Source of the DNA: Asterionellopsis glacialis
Lineage: Eukaryota; Bacillariophyta; Plagiogrammaphyceae; Rhaphoneidales; Asterionellopsidaceae
Assembly: GCA_014885115.2 (NCBI GenBank)
Contig: WKLE02003736.1
Location: forward strand, 1-55,826
Direction: 5' to 3'
DNA length: 55,826 nt
Every line of letters begins with the position of its first letter. Positions within the stretch are counted from its first letter, which is position 1. The notes beneath the pieces are model-generated. The model had not been told where the DNA came from. It ran no database searches and saw only the letters and a program-made list of their open reading frames with translations. The position numbers and the translations under genes were made by a program. Shown in pieces: positions 22,243-35,068 of this stretch.

Positions 22243-23515
22243 ATGGAAGACCATCACAATTACTCCACACTCGATGACAGTGATTATATGGATAATATGA
22301 AAGCAAAAGATATAATATCTGTAATGAATCAACTACTTCCACCGGATGAAATATCCATTGAATGGATAGCTATTTGGCTCGGCTTTGCAGTTGTCTCGTG
22401 TTATGCAGGGGCACAGCTTTGTGGGAAATCATCATCGCCGGATTCTGCCTCTTCTCGTCAAGGGGATATTGAACAGGGTGGTAACGGGGAAGGCCGTAGC
22501 AGTGGTGATACAACACGAAAAACGGTAAGAATATAAAAACAATATGCATGTTGTTAAAGAAGAATGCGGAAGTTTTTGACGCGCAGATGCCTGAAAAATT
22601 ATATTTCAAACCAATCATTGTACACTCACGTCAGCTATTTTTCCCTTCGCTTGTTCTTGATTTGCTTGGCAAAAAAAACAGTTTTATAAATTGTTGTTTG
22701 TGGCACTGTTATCCCGTCTATTTCTTTTACCTATCCAAGTTTATGCAAATCATACCATGTTTGCCTTTGCCGCCATTACCTTTCCAGAGATGACATTTGC
22801 ATCAGCATGGGCATTATTGGTTTCCTTCTTTGTTCAATTGGTAGGGACTGCATCAGGTGCACCGTTTCATTCCAATAATTCATTTGTCATGCAAGCCATT
22901 GCCTATTCCATGTACTTTATCCTTATGGTTGTGTACGTGTGGAATGATTCAGCTGTATTACTCCTCTACGCACTCCTTTGTGTAATTTATGCAGCACTTT
23001 TTTCTACATTAGTGTATTTTGGACCCAAGTTATTATCGATTCTCCGACCAAGTTTGGTACGACGATCAGGATTAGCATTCCGTTTGGTGGCATGTAATGT
23101 CATGTGCATTTTAGTATTTGGAGCCCAAACCGTTGGGTTAGCTAAAAATGTGTTGCTTATTGAGGGTACATCGAACACAGAACCACCCGCTTGGTGGTAT
23201 TATTATGGATTATTAGAATTATTACCTTCATTTGGTTTGTTACTCATGATGCAAAAAACAACTAAAAAATCATCATCTTCCGATCGAAGTCCTAGTGCAG
23301 CTGGTGTAGGAACACCTCCTACACCAACAACTGGGCTAGGAGTAGGATTTCAAAGGAGTAATTCTGGATCAGGTGGTGTCCGACATCCACCATCATCACA
23401 GCAACAACAGCAGCAAGTGCCAAATACCATGTCGAAGAGTGGGACTGAAACATCTTCATTATTAAAACCGAGTAACAATACATACGGTGCAGTTCCAACT
23501 ACAGAACATTCATAA
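22243..23515 (+). CDS. Seven-transmembrane protein of the TOM1/THH1 type
   Basis: Two exons, 22243-22524 and 22682-23515, give 371 aa. The 157-bp intron is phase 0 (GTAAGA donor, AACAG acceptor). Exon 1 gives a hydrophilic N-terminus and one TM (IEWIAIWLGFAVVSCYAG). Exon 2 gives six more: LLFVALLSRLFLLP, WALLVSFFVQLVG, AYSMYFILMVVYVW, LLLYALLCVIYAALFSTLVY, ACNVMCILVFGAQTVG and YYYGLLELLPSFGLLLMM. The last segment, with its E-hydrophobic-P-S pattern, and the seven-TM layout resemble plant TOM1/THH1 membrane proteins and distantly GPCR-like proteins. The C-terminal 90 residues are Ser/Thr/Gly-rich with a Gln run. The exact role is unknown; an endomembrane or plasma-membrane location is expected. 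Confidence 0.75.
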
Positions 23516-24555
23516 AGGAAAAAATTAGGTAGGTAGAGAAAGAAAGAGAGAGAGAGAGTATTTGTGAGACAAGAAAAGAGTAATTCAACATTTTTTTCTG
23601 CTCTCTCTACATAAATCCAATATTAAAGCTCTCCCTCTTTTTAGATGATGTAGAGACAAAAGAAACTCGTATAGAAACAATGGATGTTTCTATGAAATGT
23701 TTTCTTTATAATTTTTTAGCTACAGTATAATACTGATATACATTATTGATGAAAAGCTTCTCATCTCTGTGACTGTTTCGTAACAATTTTGCGAGAGCAA
23801 TTGAATAAGTGTATTTTCATGAGATTATGATGATTCTGTATCCAAGTTGAAAGTTATCATAATAAAATAATATATATCACCGGGGGCAACGCTCCTTATT
23901 ATTCTGTACACAGGCAAAAACCAAAAACACGAATGTTGTGTACTTACTAATGCTGAGAGGAGAATACGGTTGTTGTACAGACGTATTATTGGCCATCCGC
24001 ACAATGTTCGAATGCATTCTTTTACGCTGATTATCTGTACAATGTTGGACGAGCTGTACAGCAGGAACTCTCTTCTGAAATATCTTGTCTACAGGAAAAG
24101 ATTCTAGATGACATACAGCACAATTTACGATGTCGTAGGCCAATATCCTCTCCACCAATATCTCAGAAAAGATATTGGCTATCGATCAAAGATCCTCTTG
24201 GATTGGCCAAAGAACCACCGCATCGGAATTGTTACCGAATTTCATTCGTTGAGGCTCACACAAATCGTCTGTGTGTTCTCTTTTGAGTTCTTCATTCTTG
24301 TTCCCTTCTGCTTGGTACAAACCACCATCAAGACCGACAGGAGAAAGACGCACGCTTCCCTTTCAAGCACCGGAACAACAGAAGCGGGAAGAGCGAAGAC
24401 TCGACAAGTCTCTATTCTTGTACGTGTGCATTTTATCAAAATTCTCATCAAAGAGGGCTCTACCTCTACTTTTTCACCCTATCCAGACGGACAACGAGAA
24501 GGATTAGTGAATCCCATATATCCAAGGAACATATCTGAAGCAAGAAGAAACAACC
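23516..24555. other. Spacer with GA-repeat 3' flank
   Basis: No supported gene. A short purine repeat (GAAAGAAAGAGAGAGAGAGAG) lies at about 23537-23560, just after the membrane-protein stop. The frame at 24108-24644 runs into the aspartokinase start in another frame and has no family motif, so it is a chance frame. Confidence 0.5.
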
Positions 24556-26695
24556 ATGAGAGTGTATTCATTTGCTGCTTGCTGGTTGGCGTCTGCCATT
24601 TCTTTAGATGTTTCATCAGCTTTTGTCGTCGTTCAAAAACCTAAAACTTCTTCATGGGCAAAACCGGCATTAAGTTTCGTTCGTCGCCAAATGACAGCAG
24701 AGTCAGACTCCGAAACTTCTACAGACGACGCTGATCCTGTTGGTAATTACAAGAGTGGTATGAATCCAAATAGGCTATCGAATGAAAGTGGCGAAGTGAG
24801 TTGTTTCAAGCATACATTACTGTTGTCTTCATCTTTGTTTTTTCCCTATATCCTCCAACAATAAATCTCATTCTTTACCATGATTTTATTTTAACTATCC
24901 CATGATGACTGTATATAGAAAATTGATGTTGCCATGAAGTTTGGTGGATCATCATTGGCCAATTCAGATCGGATTGATTACGTAGCTAATCTTATCAAGG
25001 GACAAGTTGAGGCAGGATACCGTCCTCGTGCTGTAGTATGTAGTGCTATGGGTAAGACGACAAATTCACTTTTAGCTGCTGGTGATTTTGCTCTAGAGGG
25101 ACGCGTTTGTGTAGATGCTATCCGTACTCTCCATATTAATACTTGTGAAGTATTTGGTTATCCTAATAGCACACGAGATGAAATTGAATCTTTGCTTGAT
25201 GAGGTGAGTTTTTAAATTTTGGAAAATGCGGGCAATGAGAAATGAAGAATCCGACAAGTGGTCTTTCAATTTCATGATTCTTTTCCTTATATTCGATTGC
25301 AAATTATATTTGAATTTCCCAAAACTGAATTACCAATAATTATCACACAATGGCATTCTCAAAATAATAGTGTGAAAGTTTACTCAATGGAATCAAATTA
25401 ATTCAAGAATTATCACCAAAGTCATTAGATCAACTAGTTTCCTATGGTGAAAGATGTTCTGTACGAATCATGGCCGCACGACTTAATCAGATTGGTGTTC
25501 CTGCCCAGGCTTTTGATGCGTGGGATGTAGGTATCTTGACAAACTCTAACTTTGGTGACGCCAAACTTTTACCAAGTCATGAAAGTGCCATTCAGAATGC
25601 ATTCTCTCGTATCGACCCTGATGTTGTAGCTGTTGTAACTGGTTTCATTGGACAAGATCCCAATGGGAAAATTACAACTCTGGGTAGAGGAGGAAGTGAC
25701 TTGACTGCTACTGCCATTGGTGCTGCTTGTGGATTGGATGAAATCCAAGTTTGGAAAGACGTCGATGGTAAGGATACAGAACATCATTTCATGCAAGAAC
25801 TTGCTCGTCTAGAAACCAGTTCACACATCATTTATCTAACTTTTGCACAACTTCGTCTTTTTAAAGGTATTCTTAGTAGCGACCCTAGAATGGTTCCCAA
25901 TGCTGTCCCCGTCCGACTTGTGAGCTACGATGAAGCTAGTGAGCTTGCTTATTTTGGTGCTCAAGTTCTTCATCCTATTGCCATGCAGCCAGCTAGGAAG
26001 GCCAATGTTCCCGTTCGCGTTAAGAATTCTTATAACCCTAGTGCCATAGGTACAGTTATTTCTCAAATGGACAAGCCCGACCGATTGGTAAGCATTAAAA
26101 AAATTGATGTCTCTTTTTCGAAGACCTTGAAAATAGTCAAATTAATCATCTGAACATTTGTGTTGCCGTTTTTCTTCTTCCACAGGTAACAGCCATCACC
26201 TGCAAGAGAGGAGTAAAGCTCATGGATATTCAGTCAACACAAATGTTGGGTGCATACGGTTTCCTAGCTACAGTTTTTGGAGATTTCGAAAAACATAGGT
26301 TATCTGTGGATGTTTTGGCTTCCTCGGAGGTTTCTGTCTCTCTCACATTAGACAAAAAGCAAGATATGAAGCAGATCAATGCAGTTTGTGAGGAGCTTTC
26401 GCCGTATGCAGATGTGACTTTGAAGGATAACAAGGCAATTCTAACCCTAATCACAGACGTGGAGCGTAGTTCAGATGTGTTAGCCACTGTATTCCGTGTC
26501 TTTTCATCACAAGGTATTCGAGTTGAAATGATGAGTCAGGGTGCATCGAAAGTCAATATTTCATTCGTCCTTGATGACAAATGTCTCGAAGATGCTATCC
26601 TGAATCTGCATAAGTGCTTCTTTGAAAACCAATGCATAGTTGAGCCAATCCAAGACCCCGAGGATAACGCTTCTCCTCCGCTTATAGAGGCATAA
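24556..26695 (+). CDS. Aspartate kinase (aspartokinase), plastid-targeted
   Basis: Five exons: 24556-24795, 24919-25203, 25371-25767, 25867-26087 and 26186-26695, about 550 aa. It phosphorylates aspartate, the first step of lysine, threonine and methionine synthesis. Motifs: AMKFGGSSLANSDRI (ATP site), SYGERCSVRIMAARL, TLGRGGSDLTATAIGAACG, then SYDEASELAYFGAQVLHPIA, and two ACT domains after residue about 390 (LGAYGFLATVF; ATVFRVFSSQGIRVEMM). The 99-bp stretch 25768-25866 is stop-free and in frame but is taken as an intron. It has GTAAGG and AAAG borders, and removing it gives the canonical VWKDVDGILSSDPRMVPNA. The leader ISLDVSSAF followed by VVV fits a diatom plastid presequence with Phe at the cleavage site. 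The exon 3 acceptor (25370) is the least certain. Confidence 0.9.
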
Positions 26696-26772
26696 TTACA
26701 AACAAAATATTTGTAAAAACTAATGATTGAACTAGCGTATGAAGCTTTTTTAGGGAGTTTTTTTTAAAATAT

Positions 26773-28622
26773 TCATTGACACTGACTACAGCATACTGGG
26801 TCGTCAAACGGCCCCGAACATTCTACATATGGCGGAGAATCACGCACGGATCCACCAAGACAATCTACTGACAAGACTTGCAGATTCCCACCATTTACAT
26901 CTCGATTTTTACACACTTCCTGCGGCACGGAACCGCTAAATTGATTATGATCGAACGTGGCAAATCTCAGTAGATCTAACTTGCCAAGTTCCACAGGTAT
27001 TGTCCCTCGCATCATATTGTATTCCACAGAAAAGAGCGAAAGATTTGTTAATTGACCAATAAGCGTGCTGATGATTCCAGTCAAGTTATTATCATTGAGG
27101 TCAAGTTCATTAAGAGTTGTGAGCGAGTAAATTTCTGTAGGAATCTCTCCTTGCAATGAATTGTAGTTTAAATCTATCTTTTCAAGGAAACGTAAATTGC
27201 CTAGCTCGGACGGAATTGTGCCTGCAATCTTTCCATCTTCCAGCAAGAGGTAACGCAACATACTCAATCTCATCAATTCCGACGGCAATGAGCCTGCAAG
27301 TCCATTATTCTCTAAGCGTATCGCACACACAAACACACAGATATATACAAGTATAAGTGACAAGAAATTAAAAAAATATAGGATCTCCTTTTTATTCATC
27401 ACTTACCAATATCGATGGATTCAATATAAAGATCTTCATTGCATACAATGCCACCCCATAAACATTCCGAAGACGGTGTCAACCATGCCTGCTGCTCTTT
27501 CCCATTTAAGTAGCAATTGTCATTTGCCTCTTCAATAGATTCAACATTTTTGAAATCTTTAGGTGCATTGCATTTTGTCCAAGAGTCACCCTCGGTACTG
27601 TAATAAAGAACAGCCGAAGCGTACCGCTGAAGGAAATTGGGGCTCTGTGGACAGGTGTAATTAGTATCCTCGTTAATGATCCATTCTTGAGCTTTGTATT
27701 GAGCAGTGCCGGTGCTTTGTAATGCATCCGAATCAGAAATCTCCGCCAATGCTTCTTTTATTGTTGCAGAACGGGTTTCTGGGTCGAGATTACAGGTGAA
27801 TGTAGGTAGCAAAGAAGGGCTGGTGAATGTAGGTAACAAAGAGGGACTGGTGACCGTAGGTAGTAAAGAAGGACTTAGAGATGAAGAAAAAGAAGGTTCC
27901 CCTGATAAAGAAGGTGAAAATGTTGGGCTTGTCGTAGTTGGAGCTGGTGTTGGTGGATTGGTCGGTGTGTTTGTTGGTGAAAGGGTTGGGGGAGTAGTAG
28001 TTGGGCTTGTCGTAGTTGGAACTGGTGTTGGTGGGCTGTTCGGTGTGTTTGTGGGTGGAAGGGTTGTCGGAGTAGTAGGTGTGGAGCTTGGTAAGGTAGA
28101 AGGTAATTCACTTGATGAGGTAGTAGGTGAAAATGTCGGCAACGTAGTAGTTGGACTAGTTGGAGGGTAGCTAGGTGAAGCTGTCGGTAGTTCTACATCA
28201 GTATAATCAATTGGTGCAAGTGTCGGAGGCGATGTAGTCTGAACAGGAGAATTTGTTACTTGTGGTACTTTTGTGGCCATGCTCATGCTCGGCGCCGGAT
28301 CAAAGTGAATATTATAAATTTGCAATCTATCAACAGGCTCAGCTGCATCGAGTAACAGCTCATTAATTAACTTTTCTTCATCCTCTCTTCCCTTCAGAGC
28401 TGTATTGAATCTTTGTTTGACTTCTGTACGACGTACACGCCTTGCAGGATCTACTCTACGCGACACACCTTTCAATTCAAACAAAGATCGCCGTTCCGGT
28501 GGTTCCTTTTCTTTGACTGCGAGCAGCTCCTCGGGTATAGCTGAAACATACCCAACACTAACTAGCATATTCGCCACCGCCAACAGCCGCATCGCCGAAG
28601 GTACTCGATTAGAGCCGATCAT
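26773..28622 (-). CDS. Secreted leucine-rich-repeat protein with Pro/Thr/Ser-rich stalk
   Basis: Two exons, 28622-27407 and 27311-26773, give 584 aa. The 95-bp intron splits a Glu codon and joins IESIDI to ENNGLAGSLP, completing an LRR. An N-terminal signal peptide (MRLLAVANMLVSVGYVSA, from Met11) is followed by a charged segment. A low-complexity stalk of about 165 residues rich in P, T and S includes tandem repeats (separate entry) and is likely O-glycosylated. Then comes a plant-like LRR cap (STEGDSWTKC ... SECLWGGIVC) and about six LRRs of LxxLxLxxNxLxGxIPxEL type. A Cys-rich end (CCSQCQ) closes the protein. No kinase or TM anchor is visible, so it is probably secreted or wall-bound. Diatoms carry many such LRR proteins. 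The stop lies 77 bp from the aspartokinase stop. Confidence 0.85.
27793..28080 (-). repeat. Coding tandem repeats in the LRR-protein stalk
   Basis: A 78-bp (26-aa) unit is repeated twice at about 27925-28080. The units start at 27925 and 28003 and encode PTPVPTTTSP / PTPAPTTTSP-type sequence. Nearer the LRR domain, a 27-bp (9-aa) unit encoding SPSLLPTFT is repeated three times (about 27793-27875). Both periods are multiples of three, so copy-number change keeps the frame. Confidence 0.8.
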
Positions 28623-29614
28623 GTTACAGACACCTTTTTAATCAAGTACAAACAATGAAGTACAGTATGTATATCGGCTATCAAGTGAAGCGTGGAGTGT
28701 GGTTTGACAAGGTTCTTATCAACAATGCTTTTTTTTTTAACAATCATACCCTGAGAGGTTGTGCTGCTAATCGTATAACTTCTTTCGATTTTTTTAGTGC
28801 TGGTATCTTTTTTGAAATGCGTCTGAGATACAAGGTACAGGTTTTTGTTGACATCGAGCCGCGCCCCCCTGTATTATTTGTACTGTCTATTGGAACTGGT
28901 TCTCTTTTTTTCTGTTCTGTTCTGCCGTTTTAAAGTCAAAGGACATAAATAAAAGTGCCGACCAAAGTTGTGACAACTTGACAGCCGACATGCCAATGAC
29001 TCTTTCAAACCCAACAGCTCCTGCCGTTGTAGGGAAGCTATTGTTCGTAAGATTCGGCGTTTTGGTCATATTCAGTGATGAAGAACATATTCAGCTAAAT
29101 GATGTATAATTATTATTTCTGCTTTGCTCAAGAAATTATCCAGCTTTCAACCTTCAATCGACTCATTCGACTCATACTGTATCATGCAGAGAATCCTCCG
29201 ATACGTCAGTGCTAAAACACACACACACAAACGGCAAACGACGTGCTGCCGTTGGTAGGTAGTTCCAGGTAGAAAATGTCGTAGTTCGTCAAATTGACGG
29301 GACACATCGAATAATTCGTTCTGGTTGCAATCAAAACCCGGATATCATCTACAACTCCCCAGCAAGGTGCAAAAACACAAGGGGGGTATCGACCGCGGTG
29401 GTGCCTTTCTGGATGCTATAGGTGTGTCGACACGCCGAAACCAACAGCGTCTACGACCTTCCATGTTAATCAATTGAACGACTACGGTACTCAGAGATAT
29501 CAAACATATTATTATAATACAAGCCCCTTTCGTTGGTATCAAGAATTTAAGGGACGAAATTTCTCACTTATAGATCTGACGAATCGATACATTCTGCTAA
29601 AGTTTAGATTCGTC
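28623..29614. other. Divergent spacer between the LRR protein and FtsZ
   Basis: No supported gene. The FtsZ reading frame is open upstream to 29474, but the segment 29474-29614 has no leader-like features and is excluded. No TACCWGGTA motif is present here, unlike other divergent spacers of the window. Confidence 0.5.
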
Positions 29615-31003
29615 ATGACAGTTTTTAGACTGCTGCGATCATGGCAGTACTGCACCATTTTTCTATTCTTACCAAGTCTCATTCATGGATCCTTTGTAAC
29701 AAACATCCCTTCAAAAATAAAGAAAGACATACGGAGGCATCCTCTTATACCAGAAACACATTCTCGGCTGCACATGACTTTTGCCGGTGACAGTGATGAT
29801 TCTTTTCCCGCTGATGTTCCTTTTCGGAGACCAATTGAAGACGGTGCACCCTGTGTCATTAAGGTTCTAGGAGTGGGCGGAGGCGGCGGTAACGCTGTAA
29901 ATCGAATGATTCAGACAGCTATCGAGGGTGTATCATTTTGGGCAATCAATACTGATGCTCAAGCGCTTGCCAAGAGTTATGCGCCCAACGTATTGAATAT
30001 TGGTCGGGCTTTAACTCGAGGGTTGGGAGCTGGAGGTGATCCGAATGTAGGGAGAATGGCAGCTGAGGAAAATTTAGTTGAACTTAGACAGATTTGCGAT
30101 GGTGCTGATATGATTTTTATTACAGCTGGTATGGGTGGTGGTACTGGAAGTGGAGCAGCCCCTATATTGGCGGAGATTGCAAAAGCCGAATGCGGCTGTC
30201 TCACGGTCGGTGTTGTAACCAAGCCATTTGCATTTGAGGGGAGAAAGAGAATGAGACAGGCAGAAGAAGCCATCGAGGAACTGCGGAAACACGTCGATAC
30301 TTTAATTGTTGTTTCAAACGATAAATTGTTGAGAATTGTCCCCGAAAATACTCCCGTCACTGATGCCTTTTTGGTAGCAGATGACATTCTGCGTCAGGGT
30401 GTAGTTGGTATATCGGAGATTATCCTCAAGGCAGGTATAGTGAATGTTGATTTTGCAGATGTCCGCGCCGTTATGCAGAATGCAGGTAGTGCTCTGATGG
30501 GGGTTGGAACAGGGGTTGGGCGGAACAGAGCTGCCGATGCTGCAGTAGCTGCTATATCATCACCTCTTTTGGACTTTCCTATCCGCAATGCTCGTCGTAT
30601 TGTATTCAACATTGTGGGTGGAGAAGACATGGGGTTGAGTGAAATTAACGAAGCGTCAGAGGTTATTTATGAGAACGCAGATGACAATGCCAATATTATC
30701 TTTGGTGCTCTGGTGGATCCAGCCATGACAGAGGAAATTAGTATTACAGTGCTAGCTTGCGATTTCAATGAAGAAAATACGGAGGTGACACCGTCAAGGG
30801 CAGGCCAACAAGAGCTGGGACCAAATTTCTATAAAGAAAGGAGAGAATTGACAAAGAGCCCATTAGGTCCAGACGCTTCGTTAGAAGAAACCCGGGTTGC
30901 TATTACAAGGGGATTCAAGGCACCTGTTGCACCAGGTGAAGAGCCTCCTAAGAAGAAGAAAAGTAGGGGGATTGGGGGATTCTTTCGCAAACTGTTCAAG
31001 TAA
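29615..31003 (+). CDS. ftsZ: Plastid division protein FtsZ (cyanobacterial type)
   Basis: Intronless, 462 aa from the ATG at 29615. This start is chosen because it begins a hydrophobic leader ([20 protein letters not shown] followed by SF), fitting targeting to a secondary plastid. FtsZ is a tubulin-like GTPase that polymerises into the division ring. Signatures: [16 protein letters not shown], the GTP loop [39 protein letters not shown], then [20 protein letters not shown] and [13 protein letters not shown]. The [17 protein letters not shown] and [10 protein letters not shown] wording is closer to cyanobacterial/plastid FtsZ than to the mitochondrial alphaproteobacterial type. The C-terminus is short and basic ([17 protein letters not shown]) in place of a standard long linker and conserved tail. 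An upstream in-frame ATG at 29474 would add 47 residues and is less likely. Confidence 0.93.
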   Translation: MTVFRLLRSWQYCTIFLFLPSLIHGSFVTNIPSKIKKDIRRHPLIPETHSRLHMTFAGDSDDSFPADVPFRRPIEDGAPCVIKVLGVGGGGGNAVNRMIQTAIEGVSFWAINTDAQALAKSYAPNVLNIGRALTRGLGAGGDPNVGRMAAEENLVELRQICDGADMIFITAGMGGGTGSGAAPILAEIAKAECGCLTVGVVTKPFAFEGRKRMRQAEEAIEELRKHVDTLIVVSNDKLLRIVPENTPVTDAFLVADDILRQGVVGISEIILKAGIVNVDFADVRAVMQNAGSALMGVGTGVGRNRAADAAVAAISSPLLDFPIRNARRIVFNIVGGEDMGLSEINEASEVIYENADDNANIIFGALVDPAMTEEISITVLACDFNEENTEVTPSRAGQQELGPNFYKERRELTKSPLGPDASLEETRVAITRGFKAPVAPGEEPPKKKKSRGIGGFFRKLFK

Positions 31004-31613
31004 CATATCTTTTTGAATGAACAAACTGCAAGATTACAAACAAATTTGGAAATCGAGCAGAAGTTAACGGAGAATTAATAATTACTAGTACATCATGTAT
31101 TGAATTTCCGAATCTCAGTTCGCCCAACGATTCCTTTTCAACATTGTAATTCAATTTTCTTTACAGGGGACCATGGAGACGACGTGAGAAAGCCCTCTAC
31201 AAATCCACGGTCACGGTGTGGCTCTTTGTCAAATATATTTGTACATTGGCTTTGTAATTTACAATATCAACCTTCTAGTGGTGAATCAGTTTGCCTAGAG
31301 GGTTTCGAGTTTAACTCGAAAGAGGCATGAAAGTAAATAGATCAACCTACACGAAGCCGTACATGAAATCCCTCGAACTCATGCTTCCTGAAGCTAAATC
31401 ATAGCCTGCGAAAGACTTCGCAATACCATGAAGGGAAGATCCAATTTTCCTTGCGGCACTCATTGAAAACCACGAATTTTTATCGTACAAATAAAAACAA
31501 TGAAAATTCCACGGAAAAGGAAAAAACGCCGAAATACATATATGAGTCTTTTGTTTGTTTATTTTATCCAAAACACTGCTGTATACCACAAAGCGTCCAA
31601 AAGAGCAAATAGT
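31004..31613. other. Convergent 3' spacer between FtsZ and ubiquitin-L40
   Basis: No supported gene. A perfect 19-base palindrome TTTCGAGTTTAACTCGAAA lies at about 31303-31321; it could form a small hairpin, but I have no evidence that it terminates transcription. Confidence 0.45.
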
Positions 31614-32805
<1,192 letters not shown>

Positions 32806-34049
32806 ATGAAGATTCGTTCCACTGTGAGCCTTATTTTCGGCGCTTTACTTGTAACAACAACAGAAGCTGTTCCTGATTATAGGTATTTTGTTGCTGGTGG
32901 TACATGTGCTGCTATTAGTCATGGGATCACTACTCCAATTGATGTCGTGAAGACCCGAATGCAAGCACAGCCCGAGGTATGTAGTCTTGAAAATTTGAAA
33001 TTACATACATTCAATTATGCAAATTACTATTCTTGCTCATTAACATTCTCGACTGTATGATTACGACCTAACTTATATATCAACTAAACGCATATTTGTA
33101 GCTCTTCGAAAACAAGGGACTTACTCAGTCTACACTTTCGATTCTTAAGTCTGATGGACCCGAGGTTCTTCTTGCTGGCTTGGGACCTACTGTTGTAGGG
33201 TACGGAATTGAAGGCGCAATGAAATTTGGAGTTTATGAAGTTATGAAACCTTTGATGGCTAATCTATTGAAGGACAGTACGGCTGTTGCTTATATTGCAG
33301 CCTCAGTATTCGCAGGGGCTGTCGCTGCGATATTACTTTGTCCCATGGAATCAACACGTATTCGAGTTGTGACTGACAAAGAATATGCAGGAAAGGGGCT
33401 GCTTTCTGCCTTGCCTAAATTGATTCGAGAAGAAGGACTGCTCTCTACCTTTAGTGGAATTTGGGCCATGTTGGCAAAGCAGGTATGTACCGTATGCATG
33501 AATCTTCTCGAGAGTATTCAGAATATCCCGGTAAAACTCCTATCCATGGTCGATCTCCTTGTCACTTACGATGTTCTCCCTCAAAATATATCATTGCTGT
33601 AATTCTTTTCGATACTGTCTCCTCATGGATTTTTCTGTTCTCAATCAAACAACTCTTTTCAGATTCCTTACACTATGGCTAAGCAAGTTTCATTTGATCT
33701 TGTCGCTGGTTTGTTATACACACTCTTCCTTAATAGGGATACATTTGGAGAATTGACAGCAGATGACATCAAATGGGTAGTTAGTGTTTTGGCAGCTTTC
33801 TGTGCTTCCCTTTTTGCTTGCATCTTTTCACAACCTGGTGATATGATTTTGACAGAAACCTACAAATCTGCTTCTCAGAATGGCTTTGCGGGTGTAATCA
33901 AATCTATTTACGATAAGGGTGGTGTAGGAGGTTTCTTTACAGGAACAGGGGCACGAATTGTGCATGTCGGAGCAATCATTACAAGCCAACTTGTCATTTA
34001 TGACATTGTTAAGCAACTTCTCGGTCTTCCCGCGACAGGATCACACTAA
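32806..34049 (+). CDS. Mitochondrial-carrier-family protein, phosphate-carrier type, with a signal-peptide-like N-terminus
   Basis: Three exons, 32806-32976, 33102-33482 and 33663-34049, give 312 aa. Introns of 125 and 180 bp are phase 0. The three carrier repeats show TTPIDVVKTRMQ, LCPMESTRIRVV and SQPGDMILTETY. The third lacks the usual Lys/Arg of PxDxxK, as phosphate carriers (SLC25A3) do. GLGPTVVGYGIEGAMKFGVYEV is the phosphate-carrier signature. These proteins import inorganic phosphate with protons. The N-terminus (MKIRSTVSLIFGALLVTTTE, then A) looks like an ER signal peptide rather than a mitochondrial presequence, so an endomembrane or plastid-envelope location is possible. The frame also contains an upstream ATG at 32767, which would mask this. 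Confidence 0.88.
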
Positions 34050-35068
34050 GGGCTTTAGTAGAGAGTAATAGGCAAACACCAAAATTTCAAACAAAAACAT
34101 GAAAGATCTGAAAGATATTGGTTTAATTCGGCATTCATCAGTGTCATTGAAAAAGGAAATAACACAATCGATGATCCTCTGCTTGATAAGGGCGATTGAA
34201 AAATCCATTGCTAATGTCTATTGCATGTGGGAATCTGTGACTTTTGTAGTAAGCGCGCAATAAAATAAACGATAATCACAAAATACGGTGTTCTTGTCAT
34301 CCACTTCCCCTTTCATACTCGTACATAAGATCCCAGTTCCACTGTGGAGAGATCTGTGGCTCTATAAATGATCCTTCGAAATGACCACATACCTTAGCTA
34401 GTTCCCAATGAAAAAGCTGGTGTTGACCTACATCTTCCATGCTGTTGGACTAACGCGATGTACTGTACGACCTACTGGAGTAAGATGACAGGCCTTTTCA
34501 GTTCTTGCTTTTGGGGTTATATCAGAGGTTTTCAAGGTTTACCATTCAGTTACTGCACCGGTACTGGTAGTCTTAAGACCTAATATCGATTATGTGGAGC
34601 CTCTCTTTTTAGGTTCTTGAGTAAACTCTATTCATTACGAATAGGGTTCCTGCCTTGTACAAGTACCGATCGCTAGACCATCTTGCACATTTTTCGTCCT
34701 AGTCCTACTGCAGTCCTTCTAACAGAGCTTGCCCACAGCATGCAATGCGCTGTACCAGTTCAGTAACAGATACTGGTATGTACAACCTGTCACAGCCTAT
34801 GGTCAGGTCATAGATGTTGAAATTTCCTGCACCTACTTCTCATTATTTGTAATCTCTTTAGAAAAATGATGACGTTGCTCTTACAGAGGCGAAAATGGTA
34901 AAGTGTAGTACATCCATAGCTTGAGTTCGAAGTGGAATACTTCGAATAACTCTAAATCATTTAGCTACAGCTCTATCAGAGAAACATGCGCAAAGTCAAG
35001 CGAAGCCATTAACCATTGATGCATAATGAATAGGTTTAAAAACGCATCAATCTAATATCGTTTTAATG
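34050..35068. other. Spacer between the carrier and bZIP genes
   Basis: No supported gene. The sequence between the two stops is unremarkable; around 34440-34800 it has short GTAC- and CCTAC-rich strings like those of other spacers but no exact TACCWGGTA. Confidence 0.5.

Noticed and set aside
24108..24644. 178-codon frame upstream of and overlapping the aspartokinase start
   Set aside because: It is in a different frame from the aspartokinase, low in motif content, and ends in its first exon; better read as 5' flank.
25768..25866. Reading the aspartokinase exon as continuous through this stretch
   Set aside because: It would insert 33 residues into a conserved loop; GT-AG borders and the restored VDGILSSDPR sequence favour an intron.
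27706..28170. 154-codon Val/Gly-rich plus-strand frame
   Set aside because: It is the antisense shadow of the Pro/Thr/Ser repeat of the LRR gene; repeats with a period divisible by three leave open frames on both strands.
31303..31321. Palindrome TTTCGAGTTTAACTCGAAA as a terminator
   Set aside because: Hairpin terminators are not expected for nuclear Pol II genes, and it lies 300 bp from either stop; noted only as a palindrome.
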